DNA of 64,000 nucleotides from Hyphomicrobium_A sp965243865 (GCF_965243865.1 NZ_OZ251603.1:3720001-3784000), one strand, 5' to 3'. Shown: positions 51,235-58,880, counted from the first letter of the stretch. Program-made: numbers and translations. Notes: generated by a model not told the origin, from the letters alone.

Positions 51235-51426
51235 ATGGCCGGGGAGCCACTGACCTGTCGGGATACCACGTGGCTCGTCAGTGATGCTCGAGAGCGTGCA
51301 TTGACAAGTGAGGAGAGGGAGGCCCTCAAAGCGCATGTCGACAAATGCGCGTATTGCAGTCGGGCCAGCGTCCAGTTCGAGATGCTATTCAGGCAGCTCG
51401 AAGCCTATTTTGGAAGGCACGAGTGA
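51235..51426 (+). CDS. Small zinc-finger anti-sigma-type protein
   Basis: 63 residues. A zf-HC2 motif His-x3-Cys-x2-Cys in 'LKAHVDKCAYCSRAS' preceded by 'TCRDTTWLVSDARERALTSEER'. No membrane helix, so if it is an anti-sigma factor it is soluble, as in the small ZAS proteins paired with ECF sigma factors that sense redox or metals. Begins one base after the sigma stop, so translation is coupled. Confidence 0.85.
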   Translation: MAGEPLTCRDTTWLVSDARERALTSEEREALKAHVDKCAYCSRASVQFEMLFRQLEAYFGRHE

Positions 51427-51575
51427 TCAGCCAATGCGGAGGGCTAGGACACACGTTTTAGCCATTACAGGACCAGTCCCTCCTTGGCGAAGGTGAGCCC
51501 GAAGCGCCGAGAACATGCAGATGGAAGTGCCCGTTCAAAGCGGGCGTGCCGCATCGTGTCCAACAGCCTGCCGGC

Positions 51576-51589
51576 TTAACCGAAGTCAA
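51576..51589 (+). promoter_or_regulatory. FNR-type box before the DGC-domain gene
   Basis: TTAAC-CGAA-GTCAA, identical to the site at 22406-22419. Centre 101 bases before the ATG at 51684. The -10 place (51612-51617, CAAAAG) is weak. The gap 51427-51683 holds no gene. Confidence 0.6.
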
Positions 51590-51683
51590 CGTCACGACAT
51601 CTATCGTGTGGCAAAAGCATCAGCCCACTTGAACTCTGTGCCAGAGAACCGCTTCGCAGGTGCCACACTCATCGGGCCACCAC

Positions 51684-52067
51684 ATGGCTGCTGACAATTG
51701 TGAAATCCCTGTCGTGTATTCGTGCTCGGGCTGCTCGACTGCCGCGCAGATGGCGAACCACGTCGCAATCCGCCTGGACCGCGAGCGGCACGCAGATATG
51801 TCGTGCATTGCCGGCGTCGGCGGTGACGTTCCCTCCCTTGTGCGCGTTGCCAAGTCTGGACGGAAAATCGTCGCCATCGATGGTTGTCCGCTTCATTGCG
51901 CATGGCGATGCCTTGAACGTCACGGCGTGAAGCCTGACCTGCATTTCACTCTGACAAAGATCGGAATAAGGAAGCGATACCACGCGGATTTCAACGAGGT
52001 GGATGCAACAGAAGTATTTCGCCGGATCGTCGGCGAATTGAAGGGCGAAAGCCCCGTGGACAGCTAA
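51684..52067 (+). CDS. DGC-domain putative zinc-binding protein
   Basis: 127 residues from MAADNCEIPVVYSCSGC at 51684; a GTG at 51660 is possible. DGC domain features: 'YSCSGCSTAAQMANHVAIRLDRE', 'ADMSCIAGVGGDVPSLV', 'IVAIDGCPLHCAWRCLERHGV' and 'TLTKIGIRKRYHADF'. Four conserved cysteine sites probably bind zinc. Such proteins occur in anaerobic and denitrifying gene sets; function is unknown. The upstream FNR-type box puts it in the same regulon as nar, nir and nor. Rightmost gene with such a box. Confidence 0.85.
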   Translation: MAADNCEIPVVYSCSGCSTAAQMANHVAIRLDRERHADMSCIAGVGGDVPSLVRVAKSGRKIVAIDGCPLHCAWRCLERHGVKPDLHFTLTKIGIRKRYHADFNEVDATEVFRRIVGELKGESPVDS

Positions 52068-52463
52068 TTCAAGGTCGAACGGCTGGCCCTCAATTCGAGC
52101 TGATGTGGGTGCGACAAGCAGCTCGATGAGCGTATCCGTCATTGACTGCGCGAATAGACGCAACTGGAACGATGTTACCTTCGTCACCGAGCATGCAGCG
52201 CTGCACGTCTATGAGAGATAGCTACGGGCAAGTCATGCGCATGGCAAAAGACCCAATTCGGTCCACCTGTATGAACGATCCCAGTATGCAAAGGGCGGAT
52301 CCCGAAGCAGTTCCCGTGCGCTGCAAGGCGGCTGGAACATCGCGTGCACACATTGGGGAGTCGGCTGGCAAAGGTGGCAGCGCGCGACCGAGGTGACATG
52401 GCAGCGGATGGCTGTCGCGACAGGGCGCACAAAAAGAAAGATGCTCAATTTAGCCAGTGGAAC
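52068..52463. other. Gene-poor gap
   Basis: I see no supported gene, RNA or clear repeat in these 396 bases. Short open frames in both strands are arginine/serine-rich and have no good ribosome site. It marks the change from the respiratory block to the mobile module. Confidence 0.6.
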
Positions 52464-52910
52464 TTACCGACCGGCCCGCTCGCAAACTCGAATCTTGATC
52501 CAGCGGTCGCGTTTGTATGGATCGATGGTGATGTGAATGCCGACCGGCAAGGCGGTCCAAAGGCGACGGCCAGCGGCCAAATCCATTTTTACAAGACCGA
52601 TCGCTCTAAAGACGGCGAGGACCATCTTAATCTCGGACAGCGGCCTGCGGCTCTTGGTGACGAGACTCGATATCTGAGCCGGCCCCAGCCGACGCATAAG
52701 CCGCAGAAGCTGGCGGTTCGGAGGATCGAGAAACTTGAAAAGCGCAGCTAGGGAATTGAAGCTAGCGTCACCCGCCACCGACGAAGGGAAGCGGCCGGCG
52801 CGAGCGGCATCCGCCATTTTGCGGCGGTGTTCGCGGGCATCGCGGATGCCAGGGCGGGGGGCGCGGCTAGACCGCGTGCGGTTTGGTGATTTGCGACGCT
52901 GAGATGTCAC
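52464..52910 (-). CDS. Winged-helix protein, HVO_A0114-like
   Basis: 148 residues from a GTG at 52910 that overlaps the phosphoesterase stop (GTGA), which supports this start. Basic N-terminus, then 'SFNSLAALFKFLDPPNRQLLRLMRRLGPAQISSLVTKSRRPLSEIKMVLAVFRAIGLV' which fits the small wHTH family often used as antitoxin or regulator in prophage-like regions. No toxin of a known pair is adjacent. Role unknown. Confidence 0.65.
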   Translation of the reverse strand: MTSQRRKSPNRTRSSRAPRPGIRDAREHRRKMADAARAGRFPSSVAGDASFNSLAALFKFLDPPNRQLLRLMRRLGPAQISSLVTKSRRPLSEIKMVLAVFRAIGLVKMDLAAGRRLWTALPVGIHITIDPYKRDRWIKIRVCERAGR

Positions 52911-53698
52911 GCATCACCCGAGGACTGACGTACCTCCAAAGGACAAATCTGCGCCGGCTTGAAGCCCACATCTTCGTCGAACCGGGTATAGCCACGCGGA
53001 TTGCTGACCACGCGGCATTCGCCAAGCTGGTAATCGCGGGTAGCGTGCGTATGACCGTGAACCCAGAGGCGCGTCCGCTCGACGACGTGGTCGAGGTTCG
53101 AAGCAAACGCTGCTGAGAGAAGATCCGCCTGATATTGAGCGGCGATGCTCCGCAGGCTTGGAGCCGTGTGGGTGATGACGACGCAACCTCCACTGTGCGC
53201 CGCAAGCTGCATGTCGAGCCACTTGGCACTTAGCTCGTACTCCGCCAGGGCGTCGGACGCCTCCCAGAGCCGATCTTGGCGTCTGATCGCGCGGTGATCG
53301 TTCATGGTGCGCTCGGCACGCATCATTGCGGCGTCTACGCTGCGCTCGCCGAATAGCCGATAGTCGGTCCATAGCGTAGCTCCGAGGAACACAATGCCAT
53401 CGATAGCGACGACGTCGCGATCGAGGACGTGAATATTGGGAAACTGCTCGGCTGCTGCACGGCCGGCAGCGCGCTCGGCATCGAAATCGAAGCCGTAGTA
53501 CTCGTGGTTGCCTGGTACGTAGATGACGGGCTTGCCGTCGAGGCCATGCTCGGCGATCCAGCGCACGCCGCGCCCGAGACCCTGGCAGATGTCACCGGCG
53601 ATGATGACGACGTCGTGCTCTGGCCGCGGTTCTGGGATCTCCCATGGTGTGCGGGCATTGACGTCGATGTGCAGGTCCGAAAAAATCCAAGCGCGCAT
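52907..53698 (-). CDS. Calcineurin-like metallophosphoesterase
   Basis: 263 residues from MRAWIFSDLHIDVN at 53698. Metal ligands: Asp and His in 'FSDLHID', Asp in 'IAGDICQG', Asn-His-Glu in 'VPGNHEYYG', His in 'VVITHTAPS' and 'VHGHTH'. Hydrolyses phosphoesters or nucleotides; substrate unknown. Coupled with the wHTH gene downstream. Members of this type (without signal peptide) are common in integrative elements. Confidence 0.88.
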   Translation of the reverse strand: MRAWIFSDLHIDVNARTPWEIPEPRPEHDVVIIAGDICQGLGRGVRWIAEHGLDGKPVIYVPGNHEYYGFDFDAERAAGRAAAEQFPNIHVLDRDVVAIDGIVFLGATLWTDYRLFGERSVDAAMMRAERTMNDHRAIRRQDRLWEASDALAEYELSAKWLDMQLAAHSGGCVVITHTAPSLRSIAAQYQADLLSAAFASNLDHVVERTRLWVHGHTHATRDYQLGECRVVSNPRGYTRFDEDVGFKPAQICPLEVRQSSGDA

Positions 53699-53806
53699 AT
53701 TTTCAGCTCGCATCACGGTTGGCTTCTGGCGTCTGCAACTCGAACAGACGCCGCGGGACCTCCCGGAGGCCAATAACTCCGGCAGAGCAGGCGCCTGCCA
53801 CGCCCC

Positions 53807-54394
53807 TTATGGTGCGTCCGAAGTACGTTCGTCCGTCGGGCTTCCTCGTCGAAGCGATCTCGACAGAGTGATCGGCGCAACGCGCAGCATGCGAGCAATT
53901 TCCCATGGCGACATCCGTCCAAGTTCCAGTGTGCGCTTTGCCCATTCCAACTCTGCGTCGGTGATTTTCTGCTCGCGCCCGAGGTGCTGGCCGCGGGCCT
54001 TGGCGGCAGCCATTCCGGCGCGTGTGCGCTCGCTGATCAGACTGCGCTCAAACTCCGCAATCGCACCCATGATATGAAACAGCAATCGGCCACTTGCGGT
54101 CGTCGTGTCGATGGCTTCCGACAACGAACGAAATCCGATCTCCTCCGCCTCGAGGCGCGTGATCACCTGGATAAGGTGAGCCAGGCTGCGTCCCAATCGG
54201 TCGAGTTTCCAGACGACCAGCACGTCTCCGGGTGCTAGAGCGCGTAACGCGCGATTGAGCTCCCGCCGCTCGGTTGCCGCGCCACTGATGCCTTCATCGC
54301 AGAATATCCGTTCGCAACCAGCAGCTCTGAGAGCGTCGAGCTGCATTCCCAAGTTCTGTTCGTCCGTCGAGATGCGTGCGTAGCCGATCAACAT
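53807..54394 (-). CDS. Serine recombinase, resolvase/invertase type
   Basis: 195 residues from MLIGYARISTDEQN at 54394. Catalytic Ser in 'YARISTDEQ', 'FCDEGISGAATERREL', 'VVWKLDRLGRSLAHLI' and the C-terminal HTH 'MSPWEIARMLRVAPITLSRSLRRG'. Family of Tn3 resolvases and Pin/Hin invertases. The length is typical. Palindromic repeats start 58 bases upstream of its start codon and may be its recombination or operator sites. Confidence 0.92.
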   Translation of the reverse strand: MLIGYARISTDEQNLGMQLDALRAAGCERIFCDEGISGAATERRELNRALRALAPGDVLVVWKLDRLGRSLAHLIQVITRLEAEEIGFRSLSEAIDTTTASGRLLFHIMGAIAEFERSLISERTRAGMAAAKARGQHLGREQKITDAELEWAKRTLELGRMSPWEIARMLRVAPITLSRSLRRGSPTDERTSDAP

Positions 54395-54451
54395 GCCTTC
54401 GTGTTCGCAAGCCGCTCTCGTTCGCGGAAAACCGCGCACGGCTCACACTAT

Positions 54452-54577
54452 CAAATGGGGTCCCTTTTGATGGTGCACACGCGGCGTCTCCGCACGGCGC
54501 GCAAAACCATCAGAATGCGGAGTTTACCATTTTTGATGAGGTGCTGCCAACCCCCATGACAAAAGGGACCCCTTTTG
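54452..54577. repeat. Pair of inverted palindromes upstream of the resolvase
   Basis: An 18-base element at 54452-54469 (CAAATGGG-GT-CCCTTTTG) recurs inverted at 54560-54577 (CAAAAGGG-AC-CCCTTTTG), with one mismatch. Each copy is itself a palindrome with 8-base arms. The 90 bases between hold no gene. May be recombination (res-like) sites, ends of a tiny mobile element, or a hairpin. Confidence 0.75.
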
Positions 54578-54597
54578 AAAAACGATATGGGTAGGTA

Positions 54598-54999
54598 GTG
54601 CGCAAGATCCGTCGAGCGAATCCGTCGAAATTTGAATTTCCGCACATAGTGCTCGCCGTCCGAGATGCTGACGTCGATGTCTTCCGCGGCAAAGCATCTA
54701 ACGGCGCGACATCAATTCATGTTGGGGGACTAGCAAGCAGTCTGATCTTCAAGGAGCCGCGCGAGGCGTTCTTGCAGGTGTCCAGCGGCATGGAGATCAA
54801 AGCGCTTGGGTACGCCAGCGGGAACTCGCGCTGGACGGTCATCTGCGATCTTCCCCGCGATCAGTTTGTCGATCTATTAGCGATCGTGCTCGCCGGCCGG
54901 CTCAGCGTCGTGGAGATGGACTTCAACCAGCTGAAATGGAATAGGGGCACCTTGGAAGCGATTGAGTTCGGCACGCGGGCGCTGGGCGCGTCCAATTAG
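54598..54999 (+). CDS. Hypothetical protein next to the resolvase
   Basis: 133 residues from a GTG at 54598 with only a weak GGTAGG ahead. Mixed alpha/beta composition, no membrane segment, no motif I recognise ('FEFPHIVLAVRDADVDVF', 'KALGYASGNSRWTVICDLP', 'VVEMDFNQLKWNRG'). The composition is protein-like and no other frame is better. Divergent from the resolvase with the palindromes in between. Function unknown. Confidence 0.5.
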   Translation: MRKIRRANPSKFEFPHIVLAVRDADVDVFRGKASNGATSIHVGGLASSLIFKEPREAFLQVSSGMEIKALGYASGNSRWTVICDLPRDQFVDLLAIVLAGRLSVVEMDFNQLKWNRGTLEAIEFGTRALGASN

Positions 55000-55372
55000 C
55001 TCGCCGTCTCAAAGCAGATCCCGGATGTCGAGGCTTCTGCGCATTACCCCGCGCACTTGAAGGTCCTCGACGAGCCTTCTGGCAGATGAGTTGTTCCCTG
55101 GTGCGCAGTAACGATCATTAATGGGGAAAGTCGAGAGTTAGAGAGCTCTTGCGCGCATTTCTGGGTAGAGCACGTGACTGAAAATCACGGTGTCGCTGGC
55201 GAAAAATGTAGGGTTTTCAGGGCGCATCCGATGGCGACCGCTCCGGCGCGCAAACCCGGACGGAGGGATCCCGACAGGGTGAGGCTGCCCAAGATCGGCT
55301 GCCGAGCCGACCCGCTGCCAGGGCTCGAGTGCCACCCGTCTATCGAGGAGACAGGTGGCTCCCAGGAGGCGT
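55000..55372. other. Gene-poor gap
   Basis: No gene, RNA or repeat that I can support in 373 bases. A minus-strand open stretch around 55015-55135 without a start codon could be a decayed gene end; I cannot name it. Confidence 0.5.
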
Positions 55373-56155
55373 TTAATCTGCTTCCACGAGTTGTTCTTCT
55401 TCGTCGTAGATTCCCTCAACGAGTTGCGGCTCTACGGCCTGCAGACTCACCGAAATCATGGCCACTTTGGCGTGCTTGAAATAGAGAACTGACTCTCCTT
55501 CGCAGTCTTCCACAGAGTCCACCCCGTCCGCCACTTCGAACCCGCCGAAAAGCGCGAACATCGGATCCTCGTGAGGCTCGTCGCCGCTTTCGTCATTTTT
55601 GATGTTGTCGAGGTCGATCTCCATGACGATCGGCTCCCCTGAGTGGATGGTCCACAACTTAAACGATGGGTCCTCAAAGAGGCTCAGTTGATCCACTGGC
55701 TCAGCGTCGAAATCATGGAACCGCCAGGCGCCGAGATAACGAGTGTTTACCGCCATTCGCTCCACGAGCGTGTCGAACTCCACAAACCGATCTTCCGGAT
55801 CAAGGAGGAGGGATTCGAGCCGGCGACGCGCGGGTCCGGAGATCCAAACGGTCCGCTCCAATCCGTTGTCGAGTCGGAAATGAAAGGCATTTCGCATGGG
55901 ATCAGAGTCGATACCGGCGTCTCCCGCTGCCTCGACGTGCTGCTCGAGCGGCCCCTTAATGCGCGCCAAGGAAGGGAACACCGCATCAAGCGGCTCCTTC
56001 AACGCTCCTGCTAGCTGGTGAGCGCGGCGGAGTGGCACCATGTAGCCGTTCTCGAACAGCGCGATATGTTCCGGCTGAAGGTCGACGAGCGCGGCGAGTT
56101 GCTCGCGCGTCATGTTTTTCTTCTGACGGATTGCCTTGATGCAATTCTTGGGCAT
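55373..56155 (-). CDS. XRE-type regulator with acidic C-terminal domain
   Basis: 260 residues. N-terminal helix-turn-helix (~1-60, 'MTREQLAALVDLQPEHIALFENGYMVPLRRAHQLAGAL'). The remaining ~190 residues are acidic and of unknown fold ('VWISGPARRRLESLLLDPEDRFVEF', 'DDESGDEPHEDP'-like). Probably controls the element or binds a partner. 28 bases downstream of the excisionase-like gene on the same strand. GAAAGGA ahead of the ATG. Confidence 0.8.
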   Translation of the reverse strand: MPKNCIKAIRQKKNMTREQLAALVDLQPEHIALFENGYMVPLRRAHQLAGALKEPLDAVFPSLARIKGPLEQHVEAAGDAGIDSDPMRNAFHFRLDNGLERTVWISGPARRRLESLLLDPEDRFVEFDTLVERMAVNTRYLGAWRFHDFDAEPVDQLSLFEDPSFKLWTIHSGEPIVMEIDLDNIKNDESGDEPHEDPMFALFGGFEVADGVDSVEDCEGESVLYFKHAKVAMISVSLQAVEPQLVEGIYDEEEQLVEAD

Positions 56156-56183
56156 GTTCGTATCCTTTCTGTTGGCTGTGGGT

Positions 56184-56429
56184 TCAGGCCGTTTTGGCGT
56201 GAGCGGCAGAGACGCCGGTCGAATACTCGGACGTCGAGGCGTATCTGCGCGCGATCCACGCGTTGAGGTCTTCGGGAGCGTAGAGAACCCGCGCGCGCAG
56301 CCCGCGTCCTGCCTTCATGTAGCTCGGACCTGTTCCCTGCACGCGGAGCCGCTCCAGGGTGCGCGGCGATAGTCGAAGCACTTTGGCAGCCTCGATGGTC
56401 GTTAGTTTGGGTGTGTGTTTCGGGTTCAT
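56184..56429 (-). CDS. Excisionase/AlpA-like small HTH protein
   Basis: 81 residues. 'LTTIEAAKVLRLSPRTLERLRVQGTGPSYMKAGRGLRARVLYAPEDLNAWIARR' is the MerR-like winged helix of excisionases and AlpA-type proteins. The AAAGGAGATCAGA ribosome site is strong. With the integrase 780 bases away it may help excise the element. It probably forms a unit with the XRE gene. Confidence 0.85.
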   Translation of the reverse strand: MNPKHTPKLTTIEAAKVLRLSPRTLERLRVQGTGPSYMKAGRGLRARVLYAPEDLNAWIARRYASTSEYSTGVSAAHAKTA

Positions 56430-56659
56430 TCTGATCTCCTTTCAGAAATAAACTGGATCAACGAATGCGTCTGTGAAGTAGCGCGATTGATTTTTTTTTG
56501 ACGGCAGGAGAGGCCGTTTTACTGTTGAGCTCTCCAGCCGCTTTGCATTCCCGGCGTCATGGCACGTGATCAGAGCGGGGATCGGCTTCGGTGCGAAGGG
56601 TAAGACCTTTACCTGCCGTAGCTCGACGCGAAGCGAGGAGTGCCCCTGCGTGCCGTGGC

Positions 56660-56788
56660 AGGGTTGACGATAGCGAAGTCGCCTCGATCATTGCGGACGT
56701 CGATCGTAATCCGCTTGGCATCGGTGATGACGCCCAGTTCCGGATCTCTTTCGAGGGCGCTCAGGAAAAGACAACGCTAGCGAGCTTG
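56660..56788 (+). pseudogene. HipA toxin remnant
   Basis: One open stretch reads 'ADVDRNPLGIGDDAQFRISFEGAQEKTTLA', close to the HipA kinase sequence before its active domain (usual '..DDFRIS-x2-GAQEKTALL'). Upstream and downstream the HipA frame is lost. The other ~350 bases between 56430 and 56928 hold nothing I can identify, apart from a T-run near 56490. A broken HipA in a region with XRE-type genes suggests a decayed HipBA module. Confidence 0.6.
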
Positions 56789-56928
56789 AAGAAGCTGCTC
56801 GTGTCCCAGCAACGCGCACCGCGCTGCGTTCGATGGGAGCGCACGGTTTTATAAAATGCTCTAGGGGCGCCTTTATTGCTCGGCGTTTGGTCCCAGAAAC
56901 AGGTCAGAGGAATGGACCGCTGACCGCG

Positions 56929-57171
56929 ATGAGCAGAAAATATTCGATCGAAGCATTGGAGAGATACCGCGTGCTGGCGGCCTATCTGATACTCAAATTC
57001 GGCGATGAATACGGATTCGTACTGGAGCGCGTGGAGAGTGATCTCGAGCGGGCCCGGCAGGACGACCCGCAGGCGAAAGCGCTGAAGGTCATGGATGAGC
57101 TGCAACGTAAGAGAGACGACGCGAAGCCGGTCTTGAGGAACCTTCCCTGTCGGTCGGACCGCCGGGATTGA
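56929..57171 (+). CDS. Hypothetical small helical protein
   Basis: 80 residues from MSRKYSIEALERYRVLAAYLI at 56929. Mostly helical and charged ('EYGFVLERVESDLERARQDD', 'KVMDELQRKRDD'). It has no family I recognise. Convergent with the integrase gene that ends 39 bases further on. Probably a cargo or accessory gene of the element. Confidence 0.55.
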   Translation: MSRKYSIEALERYRVLAAYLILKFGDEYGFVLERVESDLERARQDDPQAKALKVMDELQRKRDDAKPVLRNLPCRSDRRD

Positions 57172-57209
57172 GATCATGAGGGCCCGGATGCGCGGGCCCC
57201 CTTGCCCTG

Positions 57210-58511
57210 TCAGATCCGCGCCGGCGGAGCGAAGGCAATCTTCTCCAGCCAGAACAATTTCGTCTCGAGGCTCGGCTCGCCATAGCGGGGCGTTGGCAGC
57301 TTGTGACCCATCAAGCGATGGGACACGTTATCCAGGCAAGCAACGTCGGTGAGCCGGTCCTTGAAGGTGTGGCGCAGTGAATAGAGCGTCCGGTTCTCAG
57401 GGAGGTTTAGGTGGGTCGCCAGCGATTTGTTGATGACCGCGGAAGCTTGCGCGTTCTTATGGAAGTAACGTGGAAAGCCGTCCGGATGGGCGCGCATGAC
57501 CATCAGCGCGACGCCGACAAGAGGGATGTCGCGGATAGAAGGAGCAGTCTTAAGGACGCAGCCTTCAGGGCGGATGCGAATATGCGGAATTTCATGGTCC
57601 AGCACGATGGTGTGTCGTTTCAGATTGCAGGCTTCGGAGAGGCGCAGGCCACATTCGGCGATGAGATAGACGATGGCGCGGGCCTCGTCGTTGAGACTGT
57701 CGAGCGCTCCCTCGGCTAGGAGCGTGTTTTGGACCCACTCTTTCGGGAATGCCAGGCGCACGCCGTCTTCGCCGCCAGCGATTCTGAGGCCGCTAAAGTC
57801 CTCCTTGCATGACAGCCGGTGGACCTTGGTCACGGATCGGAACATGGATGCGAGGCGCCCAATATAGGAGTTGGCGGTTGAGATCTTGATTTGGTCTGAC
57901 ATTGCCAGCTCGGAGAGGTGGTCGCGGAGATCGAGCACATGGTTGCGGTCGATGTTGGCGAGCTCGATGTCTCTACCGATGACCTCGATGAACTTTTCGA
58001 CGTATGTGTCTCGAGCGACGCGCCACTTTTTCCTTTGGTTGTCGGATTTGGCCTTCAGCGAGGCAGCGTTGATGCGCTCGAACTCGTTGACGAGCTGCGA
58101 GAGCATGACGGCGGGCTTGGAAACGGTGCCCATCAGGGCGGAGGCGACTTCGGGCGTCGGTTCTGTGGCGATGACGTCCAGCCGGTCGTAGAAGCACTCA
58201 GCCGGCAGCTGCCGCACCTCGTCGTGCGCGAGGTAGGCAAGCCCGTAGCGCTTGACGATATCGACGTTGCGCGCGAAGGCGATGGCCGGGGCCGGGTTGC
58301 GGCCGGCGAGGCGGTCTTCCCATTCCGTGATGAGCAAGGTCTCGAGCTGCGCCGCTCTGGCGCCGGCGGAGATGCCGCGAGGATCATCGGCGATCCTGAT
58401 GCCGGTCGTCTTGTTGATCCACTTGCGCGGGTCGACGGGCCGTGCGCGGTCAGGGACGCGACGGATGTAGTACCAGTAGCCGCGGCGCTTGTGCAGGTGC
58501 TGCAACCTCAT
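57210..58511 (-). CDS. Tyrosine integrase of a tRNA-Asn element
   Basis: 433 residues. N-terminal DNA-binding domain, core 'GRDIELANIDRNHVLDLRDHL', catalytic domain with first Arg in 'AECGLRLSEACNL', then 'LYSLRHTFKDRL' (Arg/His), 'HRLMGHKLPTPRYGEPS' (His and the nucleophilic Tyr). The start 'MRLQHLHKRRGYWYYIRRVP' is a typical DUF6538-like N-terminus. The gene is beside the 3' end of a tRNA-Asn, the normal location for such integrases. It suggests an integrated element extending to the left. Confidence 0.92.
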   Translation of the reverse strand: MRLQHLHKRRGYWYYIRRVPDRARPVDPRKWINKTTGIRIADDPRGISAGARAAQLETLLITEWEDRLAGRNPAPAIAFARNVDIVKRYGLAYLAHDEVRQLPAECFYDRLDVIATEPTPEVASALMGTVSKPAVMLSQLVNEFERINAASLKAKSDNQRKKWRVARDTYVEKFIEVIGRDIELANIDRNHVLDLRDHLSELAMSDQIKISTANSYIGRLASMFRSVTKVHRLSCKEDFSGLRIAGGEDGVRLAFPKEWVQNTLLAEGALDSLNDEARAIVYLIAECGLRLSEACNLKRHTIVLDHEIPHIRIRPEGCVLKTAPSIRDIPLVGVALMVMRAHPDGFPRYFHKNAQASAVINKSLATHLNLPENRTLYSLRHTFKDRLTDVACLDNVSHRLMGHKLPTPRYGEPSLETKLFWLEKIAFAPPARI

Positions 58512-58532
58512 CCTCGTGGCCCATCCCGACGC

Positions 58533-58568
58533 GATGTTGGGTCAGATGTTGGGTCATCTGTTGGGTCA
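58533..58568. repeat. Three tandem 12-base repeats before the integrase gene
   Basis: GATGTTGGGTCA twice (58533-58544, 58545-58556) and TCTGTTGGGTCA (58557-58568). They lie between the integrase start and the tRNA-Asn. Suitable as arm-type integrase sites or as binding sites for an element regulator. Confidence 0.8.
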
Positions 58569-58597
58569 GTACTGGTGAGGAGGGTGCTGGCGTGAAA

Positions 58598-58623
58598 GGA
58601 AAAGCCCGTAAAACGGGGGCTTT
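58598..58623 (-). terminator. Intrinsic terminator after tRNA-Asn
   Basis: On the minus strand AAAGCCCCCG-TTTTA-CGGGCTTT followed by TCC; a GC stem flanked by A and T runs. It lies 14 bases after the tRNA-Asn 3' end and would end tRNA transcription before the integrase. Confidence 0.65.
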
Positions 58624-58636
58624 GGGGGTGGGGAGT

Positions 58637-58711
58637 TGGCTCCGCGGGTAGGGCTCGAACCTACGACCGTCCGATTAACAGTCGGATGCTCTACCACTGA
58701 GCTACCGCGGA
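58637..58711 (-). tRNA. tRNA-Asn (GUU)
   Basis: 75 bases with encoded CCA. Acceptor arms TCCGCGG / CCGCGGA pair, discriminator G. The D stem AGCTC...GAGC, anticodon loop CTGTTAA (GTT) and T arm GGTTCGAGCC are all seen. The 3' end points to the integrase gene, so it is the likely attachment site. Confidence 0.95.
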
Positions 58712-58880
58712 ATACCTAGCCTCTTGGGCGTCGCGCCTCTTAGCAGAATGCTCAGGGGCCGGCTAGCGCCTTGTGGCAAGGCAGCCTCCCCTCGAGGGCG
58801 ACCCTCAACTCTCATAATCGCGCTCGATAATCAAGGGGCCTGCGACTGCTTATGTGCCATTGGACCAAGCGGGCGGCGGA

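Noticed and set aside
52142..52432. Small frames on both strands in the 52 kb gap
   Set aside because: Serine/arginine-rich, no ribosome site, no motif.
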